Notes: generated by a model from the sequence alone, not told the origin. A DNA stretch of 64,000 bases from Patiria miniata (GCF_015706575.1 NW_024037074.1:1984001-2048000); one strand, 5' to 3'; positions 19,303-30,860 are shown, numbered from the stretch's first letter. A program made the numbers and translations.

Positions 19303-19427
19303 TTTTTGACTTGCCCTGTTCTTGAGGTAACACATTTCCTTTCCCTTCCTCAAAAAATCTACCACAGTGAAGGCAATCACATTCTTTGATAAATGGTAGT
19401 AGGCTGAGGTCTACCTTCCTACAAATG

Positions 19428-19583
19428 TATAGACCGCTTGCAGACCCGATCGATTGACACGGGAAGGTGCGCGACGCCATGTTGTGGGACAAAATGTGCA
19501 TGGATAGATATACGCTTGTCCCACAACATGGCATTGCGCGCCTTCGCGTGTCGATTATCGAACGCATCTGCAAGCGGTCTATA
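19428..19583. mobile_element. Hairpin MITE with TATAGACCGCTTGCAGA ends
   Basis: The 17-base TATAGACCGCTTGCAGA at the left edge is exactly complemented at the right edge, and pairing continues through CCATGTTGTGGGACAA to a short loop. The outer TATA could include a TA target duplication, as for Tc1/mariner-type elements; that is inference. Confidence 0.8.
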
Positions 19584-20805
19584 GCCGACAAAATCATCAA
19601 AAAAATGGACTGAACAGAATTCATGAATTCCATAAAATGAGCCATTTGTTTCTACCCTTGCATAAAAGAAGAAGTGAGTGTTGTGATGATTTCAGAATCC
19701 AGCCCAACCAAGCAATAGCAGCCACAAGACCCCTTGCACTGATAGCCAATGCTACGGCAGTTCTTATTCATTTAAATCCAATGTGCCAACAAAAACTGGT
19801 GTCAATAATAAAACCAGTGTTGGAGGTCTCAAGGCCAGCCTCGGCCTCGAGGCCAGCCTCGAGATCGATTTTCATGGCCTTGGCCTTGGCCTCGGAATGC
19901 ATGGCCTCGGCCTTGGCCTCGGAGTGCATGGCCTCGGCCTTGGAGCCTTCTGGCCTTGGCGAATCGGTCGAGGCCGGCTCGAGGCCGCCAATTTTGATGG
20001 GTTTTCTATTTCAACTAATTTTAATTTTTTACCATATCAAACCTTCGAGATTTTGCCGAACTGGTTTCTGTGAAACGAAAGCATACAATGTACGCACGAA
20101 TGAACACTGGTAATGGTTGCATTGAACGTACTTATGTACATAGCATTTTCGCCTAGGCTGCGCTATGGCCGTATATGCGGGTGTCATATGAAAATCGGAC
20201 TCGTATGAAAATCGGACTCTTTTCCCCTTTTATTGGTTAAACCCTCTCACGTGACCGGTCCCGTTCCTAATTATCTATGCATGAGCATGCGCAATACCAC
20301 CAATGAGTCTGTATTTCAAAAAACCCTAAATTCATGCTACATGGGCACAAAATTGCATCCGGAGATCAGAACAGCCAATCACAAGGCACCTCGATTATTT
20401 ATGCTGAGTAGTACATGTAACTGCCGCCGGATCAGTATTTCATTCGACATACACAGTACGTCTGTAGACCAAGGGCTGTTGGCTGTTCTACTCTGCATTA
20501 ATAATATGATACGGTGCTGTGATTGGCTGTTGGGAGTGATCCTCAGATGCGAATTTTAATGAACCGAGGATTTTTTTGTACACGACTGGAAGTTGCACCG
20601 AAAATATCACTTTCTATCTTGTTTGACTTAATTCTTTTCGCATTTTGCATGGATCCTCTGCTGCAATACATGAAAGGATAAATCTACAGTCACATAGGGG
20701 ACTTTTCATTTGTAATTTGAACGGAAATTGAAAACATCTGCAAAAATAACAAAAACCGCTGTCTAAATCAGGGGCTTCATTCCAGTGCTACTGGCGAATC
20801 TCGTT

Positions 20806-21259
20806 GGGCGTTTTCTAATCCCTGTTCTTGACAACACTCGGGTTAACCCGACATGAGAACAGCGGTCTCAAACGTGACGAACAGACCCGAGAGGGCATTC
20901 GCGGATCAATTTTTTCACTCCCCGGTTGATGGAGGGTTCGGCGAGGTGCCGCTTGAACAAAATGGCGGACTGTGCAGATTCGCAGTTGTTTTGTGGGGTT
21001 TTTTTTGGCTAATACCCTAATGATTGGAATAAGAATACCATTATAGTGCAGGTCTGCAATTTCATCCCCGCATGTCCGGTTTTGCAACAGTCGTCCTCAT
21101 TCATTTGGAATAGGCCTAAGTACAAATTCAGACGATTGTCAGCTATTTTGCATTGCTTTATATCGATGCGATACGCACCCGCGCGTTCCTAACAACCAGC
21201 TCGAGAACACGTTCTCGTGTTACACGCGTGTTGTCAAGAACAGGGATTCGAAAACGCCC
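20806..21259. mobile_element. TIR element nested in the hAT element
   Basis: GGGCGTTTTCTAATCCCTGT... at the left is complemented at the right end (ACAGGGATTCGAAAACGCCC), with about 32 bp of TIR. Its position inside the 19,815-21,753 element makes it younger than that insertion. Confidence 0.7.
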
Positions 21260-21331
21260 TCAATGTCATACCAATGACGTCTTTATGCAATTGCATTATG
21301 CAATTAACCAACCCGTTCTTCACATTCATGC

Positions 21332-21550
21332 GTGCTCGCGCAACGTATGCAAAGCATTGCCTATCCTGCACTTCAGCTTTCCACATGCGTGCATGATATC
21401 ACTCAGTTTATGAAAATGACAATGTATACTCGGATCATCCGATTTGGACGCAATGGTTACGAAGAATGTGAAGATCATGGCAAGAAGAAACACATTGCAA
21501 GCTGTAAATTTTGTAAGCCAGGCACTCCAAAACCCAGTGAATTCAACTAA
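21332..21550 (+). CDS. Possible BED-like fragment of hAT transposase
   Basis: A 72-residue frame ending GYEECEDHGKKKHIASCKFC then KPGTPKPSEFN. The ASCKFC pair resembles the C-x-x-C of BED fingers and the setting is a hAT element, which is where such a finger belongs. No His pair is visible and the frame ends soon after, so it is a fragment at best. Confidence 0.35.
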   Translation: MLAQRMQSIAYPALQLSTCVHDITQFMKMTMYTRIIRFGRNGYEECEDHGKKKHIASCKFCKPGTPKPSEFN

Positions 21551-21799
21551 AAAGATGTTAAAAATCCAACAAAATCTTAGCCTTGTTTTAGTGATTTACA
21601 TTTTATTACGTGTTTTAATAGCTGGCCTCAGCCTCGGCCTTGGAGGTGGTGGCCTCGGCCTTGGAGGTCGTGGCCTCGGCCTCGGAGGTGGTGGCCTCGG
21701 CCTTGGAGGTGGTGGCCTCGGCCTCGGAGGTGGTGGCCTCAACTACAACACTGAATAAAACCACAATAATGACTCATACATTGTAGGGTATACATGTAC

Positions 21800-21875
21800 C
21801 TTGGCTTTGAGCACTTGTCCTTTCCATTTGTGTCCGTTGAGTACTTTCAATGCCTCCTCCTTATCTTCTTGGCAG
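21800..21875 (-). CDS. TRMT2A: TRMT2A RRM-domain exon
   Basis: Acceptor CCCTCAG, donor GTACAT, 76 bases. After one base that completes the previous codon it encodes CQEDKEEALKVLNGHKWKG then QVLKAK. This is the end of the N-terminal RNA-recognition motif of TRMT2A (human, as I recall: ERDKALRVLHGALWKGRPLSV), including the last helix and strand. It is intact and ends in phase 0. The exon that should precede it, with the core of the RRM, was not found between here and 34.4 kb. Confidence 0.8.
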
Positions 21876-21978
21876 CTGAGGGATGAAACAAACAATTGGA
21901 TTTCCATCAGTTAATCCATCGCAAGCACTGAATGTAACAGGAAAGGAGACGAATATTTGTAAGATGGAATGTTTGTGT

Positions 21979-21992
21979 TGGGGGGGGGGGGA
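21979..21992. repeat. Poly-G tract
   Basis: A short G run in an otherwise mixed stretch; probably part of the dispersed poly-G repeat family. Confidence 0.5.
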
Positions 21993-22069
21993 GGATTGAA
22001 AGTTGTGTTCCCTGTGCTTTTTTTCGAGTGTCATCCCAAAAATTAGATTTCTTTTCTAAATTAATATTT

Positions 22070-22260
22070 GCTTTTGCCCTTCACTGACGTATAAACACTG
22101 TATACTCAGTGTGTTACCTCCCAAGTTGGGTTGGACTTTAACCCACAACTTCCTGCTTTCTAGTGCAGACGTCTCACCACTCAAAACACTGAGCTTGCGG
22201 GATCGGATGGCTGGTTCCAATCTGATGTACATTGTACATAGCAGCGAGTACCGCATCTAA
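22070..22260 (-). mobile_element. tRNA-derived SINE
   Basis: On the minus strand the head reads through GCTCAGTGTTTTGAGTGG, then GTCTGCACTAGAAAGCAGGA and a box-B-like AGGTTGTGGGTTAAAGTCC variant. The body matches the SINE at 4.13-4.47 kb (GTATAAACACTG, GTGTTACCTCC). Confidence 0.55.
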
Positions 22261-22269
22261 CTATTCATA

Positions 22270-23274
22270 AAGATGGAATTTTGCGTTGGGGTGATGTAAA
22301 TCAACATTAGGCTTTGCTCTTCACCGAAGTATAAACACTGTATATTCATTTCTGAATTGCTTTTTTTCTAGCAATACAACAGATATTCACTTTTGAACAC
22401 AAAACAATCAGCCAATGTTTAGTTATTGAATTATTACTTTACAATTTCAAATTATTGGCTGACAGAAGATATTTCTGTTCTCGAGAGGCTGCCTGGTTCC
22501 TGCCCCACAACCAGTATCGATAGTGCTTGGACGAGGAACCAGTCTGCCAGCAAAGTGGATCAGTTTGTCCCGAAACCAAAGAGAAAAGTTCATGAATGCT
22601 TTGTAAGTATAACAATTGAAAACAGAAGTCTAAGTACACTTTCCATTTCAAGGAGGAGAGTGTGGTTTCAATGCTATATTGATGTAGTGACTATTTATAT
22701 CTATATTTTAAATTTTTTTCTTGATTATCCAAACATCAAAACTAAAACTTGTATCAAGTTTCCCTGTGCTCTTATTTGTGTTGCATTACATCAGCACACT
22801 CAACTTTCACTCTATAAAAAGCTCCCATGTCACTCACTCCTGACTAGGATTTTCTGGCGGCAGGTTTTCTTTCATGTCTCAAATATTCATCCCTATCTGG
22901 CTGATTATGTGTGCTGACAAGTCTCCTGAGCACTCCAAATTGCAACTCTGTGTAGTAAACCCATGGCACAGTCTTTGCAATAATCATCATTAAATGAAAG
23001 ACAAATTAAGAGATTTCCTTTTTGCTGGGAAGCTCGAAAATAAAACCTTTTCCTTCCATTTTATAAAGAACAGAAGAATTAAGCTACATTGTCCATTTGT
23101 GAAGATTTAGTACAGCTTAAAATAGACTACAGCTCCCTTGTGACTTTTGTCAGAACAAAAAGAAATACACACATGGGCAATTCTAGCATTTTGACAGGAA
23201 GTGTAACCTCCAAGACAGAGCCAGTTAACCGTGATATCTAGTGATTCCTTTCTTGATCCAAGACTCCTAGTTAG
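22270..23274. other. Intron stretch, nothing recognised
   Basis: Several open frames of 60-160 codons occur here but none has a recognisable domain or splice context. Confidence 0.4.
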
Positions 23275-23575
23275 TAATCTCCATGGCCCCTCCCCAAAAA
23301 AAACGAACCCCCCTTTTTTTTTTAATGTGACGTTGCAAAAAAAGGCAGGTACTGCGTACACCATCATCTTTTTCTCAAAAAGATTTAATTTAAGTTGTCA
23401 GAAATTGACTCAGATCGCACCACAGATCAGAATCAAAAAAATGTTTGTGTCCCTGCAGGCCCTGAACCCCACGCCGTAAATTTTGGGACCAACTTTTTTG
23501 GAGGACCAAAACATTTTTTTTGCCCCCCTTCAAAAAAATTTGTATTCTGGATCTGCCCTTGCCTGGACCATAACT
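23275..23575 (-). mobile_element. Dispersed poly-G repeat, minus orientation
   Basis: Read on the minus strand it matches 26,425-26,705: GGCAGATCCAGAATAC at the start, a G-rich part, the GGTGCGATCTGAG phrase, AAAAGATGATGGTGTACGCA and a terminal G/A-rich part. The unit is about 300 bp. I cannot name the family. Confidence 0.65.
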
Positions 23576-23579
23576 ACAT

Positions 23580-24990
23580 GTAGATCATGGATGTGTAAGT
23601 TTTTAAATATTGGTTTTTAGGTTAAATCACTGAGCTTAATGCTGAAATTACCCTAAACTGTATCATGTTTGATTCAGAGCAAATACTCCTGCAATATTTG
23701 CAACATTTTGCCGAACAGATTGATTTACAACACAGTTTCAGTTTACCATCTTTTCAAATATGGACACTCGACTGGATGTACATAACTTGGTTCCATGACG
23801 CCTTTCGCAGTGTGGTCCATGCAACATGCGCACGCACAGTATCATGCGATTCAAATGCTGAATACCGCAAAGAATGTCTTGAAACCAAGAATACCACATC
23901 GTCCGCATCACAACTGCTAAACGACCTTCTCGGCTCTCACCGCGCGCACAGTGGTTCCGAATTGGTGCACAGGCAAGCCGTCTGTCATGAATTATGCATC
24001 ACAGACATGATAGAACGATATTCCATTGTATTCCATGTACGTGTACATGGTGTATGTATTATACACGATTTTCTGTGTGCCCCACAGCCGCGTGCGTGCG
24101 TTGACATCTAGAGCGAAACTTCAAGTGTTGTTTGTGATCGTGGTTTCTGTTTTTTAAGAAACCCGAAGAACATGGAAATTTCAATGTTAAGAAAACAGAT
24201 TTTGATTTTAGAAAACGAGAAACTTAATCCTGCAAAATTATCAATTATTTCTAGAATGGGGTAACCACTGCCTCAATCCTGCAAAATCCTCCGGCAGTCA
24301 CTGTCAATATGTTGAGACAGAGCAAGGGACATCCTGGAGCAGTGTGGAGGATTCTAAGTATATTCTAGACCTAAATTTATGCACGGCTGAGCATACACAA
24401 CACAAGGTCCAGCCCAAGACGTTGACACAGTGCATCCATAAAAAAACAGCCACACATTTTTTTGCCACACAGCCTCAATCCTGCAAAATCCTCCATTTTG
24501 CAAACAACATTTTAAGGGATTTGGGAAAGGTTAGGGTTAATCCAAGATTTAACTCTTTATCTCTATTAAGCTTTATCAATTCTCCAAAATCCCAACAAGA
24601 CTAAACTATTAAATATCACATTATCTGTACATCTATAGCTACAGAACACATGTGTTCTGAAATTCTGAATCCATCAAAGTACAATTTTATTCAGGGGCTG
24701 GGATTTTGTGGCTTCGGGATAGTTTGGGTTGGAGAACAAGGCGCACATGTGTAGACACAAAACTAAAAGGATGTATACACAAACTACAACAAAAATGGCA
24801 ACTATCATGCCAATGTCAATTATGAAACTGTATTGATTATGTTTGTAACACTGCTGTCAAAAACAAAACCAAATAAGATTACAAATGCGAACAATTATGG
24901 AAATTTCACATAAGAAATATGCAGTGTACATTTTCGGTTAAAAGGCAAAACAGGAGTGATCTTCCACAAAATGTTCGACATGACGATCAA
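23580..24990. other. Intron stretch with a small direct repeat
   Basis: No exon recognised. CCTCAATCCTGCAAAATCCT occurs at about 24,271 and again at about 24,471, a 200-bp-spaced direct repeat of unknown origin. Confidence 0.4.
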
Positions 24991-25010
24991 TACAACACTG
25001 TAAATGAACT

Positions 25011-26333
25011 ATGGGTGATGACTACCAAAACAGCTCCACTCCATCATCTGGGAGGGAAAGTGACATTGACAAGCTTCGTGACAACTTTGATGAGAGTGTA
25101 CACGGACTTCTTCAAATAAAATGGTTAAGTATTGAAATCATTGCACCAATCGGCATCCTACTCAACATGGTCTTTCTCTTCACAGTCATTCGAGTGAAGT
25201 CCATGCGTACAATCATCAACATCTACTTGTCCAATCTGGCCGTGGCTGACTTGCTCTTCCTTACATATAACCTTCTATATGTACTGTTTATTCAACCAAT
25301 AGACTTCTTGCAAGTTGCAGCCCGGGGCGTTCGTTATATGTTTCTCACGGTTTGTAATTTATTTGTGGTTACCATAGCAGCTGAGAGATTCTCTGCAGTG
25401 CGCAATCCTCTGACACACAAAGAAAAAGCCTCTAAATCTCGAGCAGCAAAGATATCAGCAGGACTCTGGGTGCCAACAATTATTGTTGCTGTGATTCTCA
25501 TATTCTTACCAATAACAGACACCGTCTTCAATGAAATAATCTTTTGGATTTCTCACATTATCAACGTTGTCTGTTTAATAGCCACTCTTCCTTTGTACAT
25601 CTATGTAGTAGTTAAAGTGTGCAAGCAATCAGCCCCGTTGCCAAACCCTCCGAAGCGAGCAGGCAAGGTCCTCCGTTTGATAATCATAAATACCGCTGTT
25701 TTCTTCGTTTGGAACTCACTAGACATTGCAGCTGCAACTATTAGAATCGTACGTAACAGTTATACCAGGCCGGCTCAAGAGGCTATATACCTAAAACTTG
25801 CAGAAAAACTATATGCTGTGACAATTTGTTAATAAACATTCTGCAACTTATCAACAGCTCAATCAATTCTCTTGTCTACAATGTCACAAACACTGACTAT
25901 CCCGTGCAGCTGTCGTCATGGCTTTCTCATTCCTCAAACTGTGCTGTCATCGCTGCCCAAAACGGAATCTCAGCCATTAAACCCAGCGAAGCAGATGACC
26001 AAGAGCACAATGCTGCAAGGCCAAGCAGCAGCAAGCCACCAAGCCAAGGGCATGCACAACACACAGCGAGAAAGCAGCCACTGGACAGCTGTCAAGAACA
26101 ATGTTCCAGGCAAAGCAGCAGCAAGGCACCCATGCACAGTCAGCAGCATGTTCAAGTGCATGTTGAGGTACATGCAGAACCAGCAGGGACCCCAGCACTT
26201 GCAAGTTCTCATCAGGAACAATGCTCTAGTCTGACTGACTGCAAGCCATCCATGCAAAGGGAACAGTGTGTACATCCAGAACCAGCAGAGAGCCAGCAGT
26301 CACTTGCAAGTACTCAGGAACAATGTCCTGGGC
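25011..26333 (+). pseudogene. Broken paralogue of the orphan GPCR
   Basis: The first 268 or so codons align with the 8,730 gene from the start through TM6: NSSTPSSGRE, LSNLAVADLLF in TM2, AAERFSAVRNP after TM3, GLWVPTIIVAVILIF in TM4. The frame is lost just before TM7; INSSINSLVY (the NPxxY-site variant) follows in another frame, and a further shift falls in the cytoplasmic start after TDY. The Gln/Ser/His tail (SSSKPPSQGHAQH, VQVHVEVHAEP) is recognisable up to 26,333, where a 2.15-kb insertion splits it. The rest of the tail resumes at 28,484. It is in antisense to TRMT2A, inside its long intron. Confidence 0.85.
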
Positions 26334-26424
26334 CAAGGCCGTAGGAGGCGGTAGGACGGCTATAGCCGTACCAATAATAACAGCCCTATTTTTAAAAAAT
26401 GTATACAAGGCCTTGCATGGCCGG

Positions 26425-26705
26425 CCCCAAGGGCAGATCCAGATCACATTTTGTTTGGGGGGGGGGGGGGGGGGGGGGGGGCGGATTTGGTTCCCCAAAA
26501 AGTGGGTCCTAAAAAGGGCCCCCAATTTTTTTTAATTTGTTTTTCGTTTCTAGATGCTCTGCGGTGCGATCTGAGGCAATTTCTGACCATTTGAACCATT
26601 TTTTTTAAAGGAAAAGATGGTGGTGTACGCAGTGTCTGCCTTTATTGCGACGCCACTAAAAAAAAAAGGGTTCATTTTTTAGGGGGGGGGGGGATGGGCC
26701 CCGTT
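26425..26705 (+). mobile_element. Dispersed poly-G repeat, plus orientation
   Basis: Contains GGGCAGATCCAGATCACATT, a long G run (from about 26,457), TAGATGCTCTGCGGTGCGAT, GATGGTGGTGTACGCAGT and a second G run ending near 26,693. Same family as 23,275-23,575; partial relatives near 12,205, 27,800 and 28,310. Confidence 0.65.
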
Positions 26706-26752
26706 ACCCTCCCTCACATTTTTCTTTTCTTTTTGTGTTTTGTTTTGTGTTT

Positions 26753-27662
26753 GTGTTTAAAGGGAAAGCGTAATCATACATGTTGCCACTAGGCCTACAT
26801 GTTAAGTTAAACGGAATGGCGTTTGGCCGCCACCGTGAATTTTAGTTTTCCTCAGACTTGTACTTGTGTTTTCTTAAAAAGAAGTGGTTTTCTAAATGAG
26901 AAAATAGCAAGGAAGAACCGGTTTTGTGCAAGCAAAATTCAGGGAATAATCCGTTGAAGTTAATATCTTGTTGGAAAATTCCAAAATCATCCAAAGAAAG
27001 TAATTACCGCTGTGAATCAGAGTTTATGAAGGGACGGAAAGTGGAATTTGCTATCAACAAGGCCGTTTGTCATTCTTTAGCTTATGGGATGTGAATCAAT
27101 TGGAGAACGAGAGACTCTGGGAGCTGATGTATTTTTCTTAGAAAGAGAAAAAAACTTAACAAATACGCTCGGAAGCTCAATCATTGTACATACAGTGATA
27201 CACTGGTATCCATACCGGTGAATTAAGTCTTAAATAAACGGAAATCTTCCCTACAAGCTGGTTGCCAAAAAAAAAATATCAAAAAAATACATTAGCCCGC
27301 AGAGCCTCTCGTCCTCCAATTTGATTCACATCCCATAAAAGGTAAAGAAAGAGGAATGGCTTTGTTGTTGCTGATAGCAAATCCCACTTTCCTTCCCCTT
27401 CATTAACTCTGATCACGGCGGCAACTTTCTTGAAATGATTTTGGAATTTTCCAACAAGATATTTAATATCAACGGATTATTCCCTGAATTTTGCTTGCAC
27501 AATACCGGTTCTTCCTTGCTATTTTCTCAGCTAGAAAACCACTTCTTTTTAAGAAAACACAAGTACAAGTCTGAGGAAAACTAAAATTCATGGTTAAATT
27601 CCATTTAACTTAACGTGTAGTGCATGGCGACATGTATGATTACGCCCTTTCCCTATAAACAC
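26753..27662. mobile_element. Large foldback element, 910 bp
   Basis: Arms of roughly 400 bp are diverged inverted copies: left GTGTTTAAAGGGAAAGCGTA, right ending TACGCCCTTTCCCTATAAACAC; deeper pairs include CAAGTACAAGTCTGAGGAAA and GAATTTTCCAACAAGATAT. The loop is around 27,170-27,270. No protein is encoded. It lies inside the 26,334-28,483 insertion. Confidence 0.8.
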
Positions 27663-28468
27663 AATCATGGATCAAGCTAAAGAGCACAAATCTAGAAAGA
27701 GAGTCAAGCTACAGTTTTGATGTGATGCTTGTGATGTAATTTATCATCTTTGATGACCCACCCACCAAAACACGAATACATTTCATTCAAAAAGTCAGGG
27801 GAAAGTGGCCAGGAAATGCCTCAGATGCACTACAGAGCATTTAGATCCAAAAAAAGTTTTGCGAGGAGCAAATGTCCAAAACTTTTCACTACGATAGGCC
27901 AAATTTTGACGATTTCATTTTGACGATTTATGTAAAGTTCATAAAGTGACATTTACTGGTTAAACTTGCAGTTGTGCAGTGCTCCAAAATGTGTCTTGTA
28001 CAAATTAGTGAAATTACGAAGAATAAAATTCCTATATTCATGCACATGTATTTCTGTACAAATATTGATAGTGTTGGGAGGGGGAGTGGCTTTTGGTTAC
28101 ATTTAATTTGGGAGGGATTGGGTCAAATCCTGGATCCGCCTCTGCAGGCCTGCCAACTCTCACACATTGAGCATAAGACTCACATATTTCAGGTTATTCT
28201 CATGCTTTAACGCCGACATGGAGTTTCTCACGCTAAAAAAAATTTAAAAGATAATTGACTCCAAACTTGAAAATGATGTTTAAATGATGATAGCTCAAAA
28301 AAGGTTAAAGTGGTCAGAAATTGCCTCAGATCGCACCACACAGCGTCTAGAATCCAAAAATTTTCGGGGCCCTTAAGCGGGCCCCAACCCCACGCAGTAA
28401 GGGCTTCGCACTGCGCGCTCGCATCAACTGAGCTCTCTGCCCTGAGATGAGCCTGACCAATATTTTTT

Positions 28469-28580
28469 AGCTTCCTACGGGCCTGTCCTGGGCTGACTGG
28501 CACCGAGCCATCAGCACAAGGGCAGCAGTATGCACATCCAGAACCAGAAGGGAGTCAATCATTGGAAAGTTAATTGTCAA
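28469..28580 (+). pseudogene. GPCR tail fragment, copy 1
   Basis: Resumes the GPCR paralogue after the insertion: the sequence from TGTCCTGGGC through GGCACC-AGCCATCAGCACA to CATCCAGAACCAGAAGGGAG matches 9,989-10,055 of the intact gene. Downstream it runs into the 11-bp minisatellite. Confidence 0.85.
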
Positions 28581-29348
28581 GAGATGCATTAGAGATGGAT
28601 TGGAGATGGATTGCAGATGGATTGCAGATGGATTGCAGATGGATTGGGGATAAAATGGAGATGGATTGGAGATGGATTGGAGATGGATTGGAGCAGGATC
28701 GGAGAGGGATTAGAGAGCGTTAAGGAGGGATTGGAGAGGGATTTGAAAGGGATTAGAGAGGGATTGGAGAGGGATTGAAGATGGATTGGAGATGGAGTGG
28801 GGATAAATTGGAGATGGATTGCAGATGGATTGGGGATAAATTGGAGATGGATTGGGGATAAATTGGAGATGGGTTGCAGTTGGATTGGGGATAAATTGGA
28901 GATGGAGTGGAGATGGAGTGGAGATGGAGTGGAGATGGAGTGGAGATGGATTGGTGATGGATTGGTGATGGATTGGGGATAAATTGGAGATAGATTGGGG
29001 ATAAATTGGAGATGGAGTTGAGATGGAGTGGAGATGGATTGGAGATGGATTGGGGATAAATTGGAGATGGGTTGGATAGAGATTGGAGATGGATTGGAGA
29101 TGGATTGGAGATGGATTAGAGATAGATTGGAGAGAGATTGGAGATGGATTGGGGATAAATTGGAGATGGATTGGGGATAAATTGGAGATGGGTTGCAGTT
29201 GGATTGGGGATAAATTGGAGATGGAGTGGAGATGGAGTGGAGATGGATTGGAGATGGATTGGGGATAAATTGGAGGTGGATTGGAGATGGGTTGCAGTTG
29301 GATTGGAGATGCATTGAAGATGGATTAGAGATGAATTGGAGATGAATT

Positions 29349-29460
29349 AGCTTCCTACGGGCCTGTCCTGGGCTGACTGGCACCAAGCCATCAGCACAAG
29401 GGCAGCAGTATGCACATCCAGAACCAGAAGGGAGTCAATCATTGGAAAGTTAATTGTCAA
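29349..29460 (+). pseudogene. GPCR tail fragment, copy 2
   Basis: Near-identical repeat of 28,469-28,580, beginning AGCTTCCTACGGGCC, which is the right end of the 2.15-kb insertion. This copy was therefore made after that insertion. Confidence 0.85.
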
Positions 29461-30184
29461 GAGATGCATTAGAGATGCATTGGAGATGGATTGGAGATGG
29501 ATTGGAGATGGATTGGAGATGGATTGCAAATGGATTGGGGATAAATTGGAGATGGATTGGAGATGGAGTGGAGATGGATTGGAGCAGGATCGGAAAGGGA
29601 TTAGAGAGCGTTAAGGAGGGATTGGAGAGGGATTTGAAAGGGATTGGAGATGGATTGGAGATGAATTGGAGAGGAATTGGAGAGGGATTGGAGAGAGATC
29701 GGAGATGGATTGGAGATGGATTGGAGATGGAGTGGGGATAAATTGGAGATGGATTGGGGATAAATTGGAGATGGGTTGCAGTTGGATTGGGGATAAATTG
29801 GAGATGGAGTTGAGATGGAGTGGAGATGGATTGGAGATGGATTGGGGATAAATTGGAGATGGGTTGGATAGAGATTGGAGATGGATTGGAGATGGATTGG
29901 AGATGGATTGGAGATGGATTAGAGATAGATTGGAGAGAGATTGGAGATGGATTGGGGATAAATTGGAGATGGATTGGGGATAAATTGGAGATGGGTTGCA
30001 GTTGGATTGGGGATAAATTGGAGATGGAGTGGAGATGGAGTGGAGATGGATTGGAGATGGATTGGGGATAAATTGGAGGTGGATTGGAGATGGATTGGAG
30101 ATGGGTTGCAGTTGGATTGAAGATAAATTGGAGATGGATTGAAGATGCATTGAAGATGGATTAGAGATGAATTGGAGATGAATT

Positions 30185-30297
30185 AGCTTCCTACGGGCCT
30201 GTCCTGGGCTGACTGGCACCAAGCCATCAGCACAAGGGCAGCAGTATGCACATCCAGAACCAGAAGGGAGTCAATCATTGGAAAGTTAATTGTCAAG
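30185..30297 (+). pseudogene. GPCR tail fragment, copy 3
   Basis: Same segment as copy 2, again embedded between minisatellite stretches; part of a larger duplicated block. Confidence 0.85.
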
Positions 30298-30746
30298 AGA
30301 TGCATTAGAGATGGATTGGAGATGGATTGGAGATAGATTGGAGATGGATTGCAGTTAGATTGGGGATAAATTGGAGATGGAGTTGAGATGGAGTGGAGAT
30401 GGATTGGAGATGGATTGGGGATAAATTGGAGATGGGTTGGATAGAGATTGGAGATGGATTGGAGATGGATTGGAGATGGATTAGAGATAGATTGGAGAGA
30501 GATTGGAGATGGATTGGGGATAAATTGGAGATGGATTGGGGATAAATTGGAGATGGGTTGCAGTTGGATTGGGGATAAATTGGAGATGGAGTGGAGATGG
30601 AGTGGAGATGGATTGGAGATGGATTGGGGATAAATTGGAGGTGGATTGGAGATGGATTGGAGATGGGTTGCAGTTGGATTGGAGATAAATTGGAGATGGA
30701 TTGAAGATGCATTGAAGATGGATTAGAGATGAATTGGAGATGAATT

Positions 30747-30860
30747 AGCTTCCTACGGGCCTGTCCTGGGCTGACTGGCACCAAGCCATCAGCACAAGGG
30801 CAGCAGTATGCACATCCAGAACCAGAAGGGAGTCAATCATTGGAAAGTTAATTGTCAAGA
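30747..30860 (+). pseudogene. GPCR tail fragment, copy 4
   Basis: Same segment as copies 2 and 3; the minisatellite after it is the longest uninterrupted one, to 32,975. Confidence 0.85.

Larger units (their letters stand above)
19815..21753 (+). mobile_element. hAT transposon with perfect 8-bp target duplication
   Basis: The element starts CAGTGTTGGAGG (19,815) and ends CTACAACACTG (21,753), 1,939 bp. It is flanked on both sides by AATAAAAC (19,807-19,814 and 21,754-21,761), an exact 8-bp duplication as made by hAT transposases. Its subterminal parts are dense in GGCCTCGG/GGCCTTGG motifs (19,830-19,985 and 21,625-21,740). Inside are a nested TIR element (20,806-21,259) and a fragment resembling a transposase N-terminus. 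The catalytic domain is absent, so it is non-autonomous. It lies in the TRMT2A intron just beyond the exon at 21,800. Confidence 0.88.
26334..28483. mobile_element. 2.15-kb composite insertion in the GPCR paralogue
   Basis: TGTCCTGGGC stands at both edges (26,324-26,333 and 28,484-28,493) but only once in the intact gene (about 9,989-9,998), which is the empty site. The insertion begins CAAGGCCGTAGGAGGC and ends GCTTCCTACGGGCC, imperfect inverted ends. Inside are the poly-G repeat (26,425-26,705), a large foldback element (26,753-27,662) and an inverted partner of the GCCTCAGATCGCACCAC phrase (28,318-28,350). A 10-bp duplication does not by itself identify the transposase. Confidence 0.75.

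Noticed and set aside
23665-24111. 148-codon frame on the plus strand.
   Set aside because: No recognisable domain, no splice context, and composition typical of chance reading in an intron.
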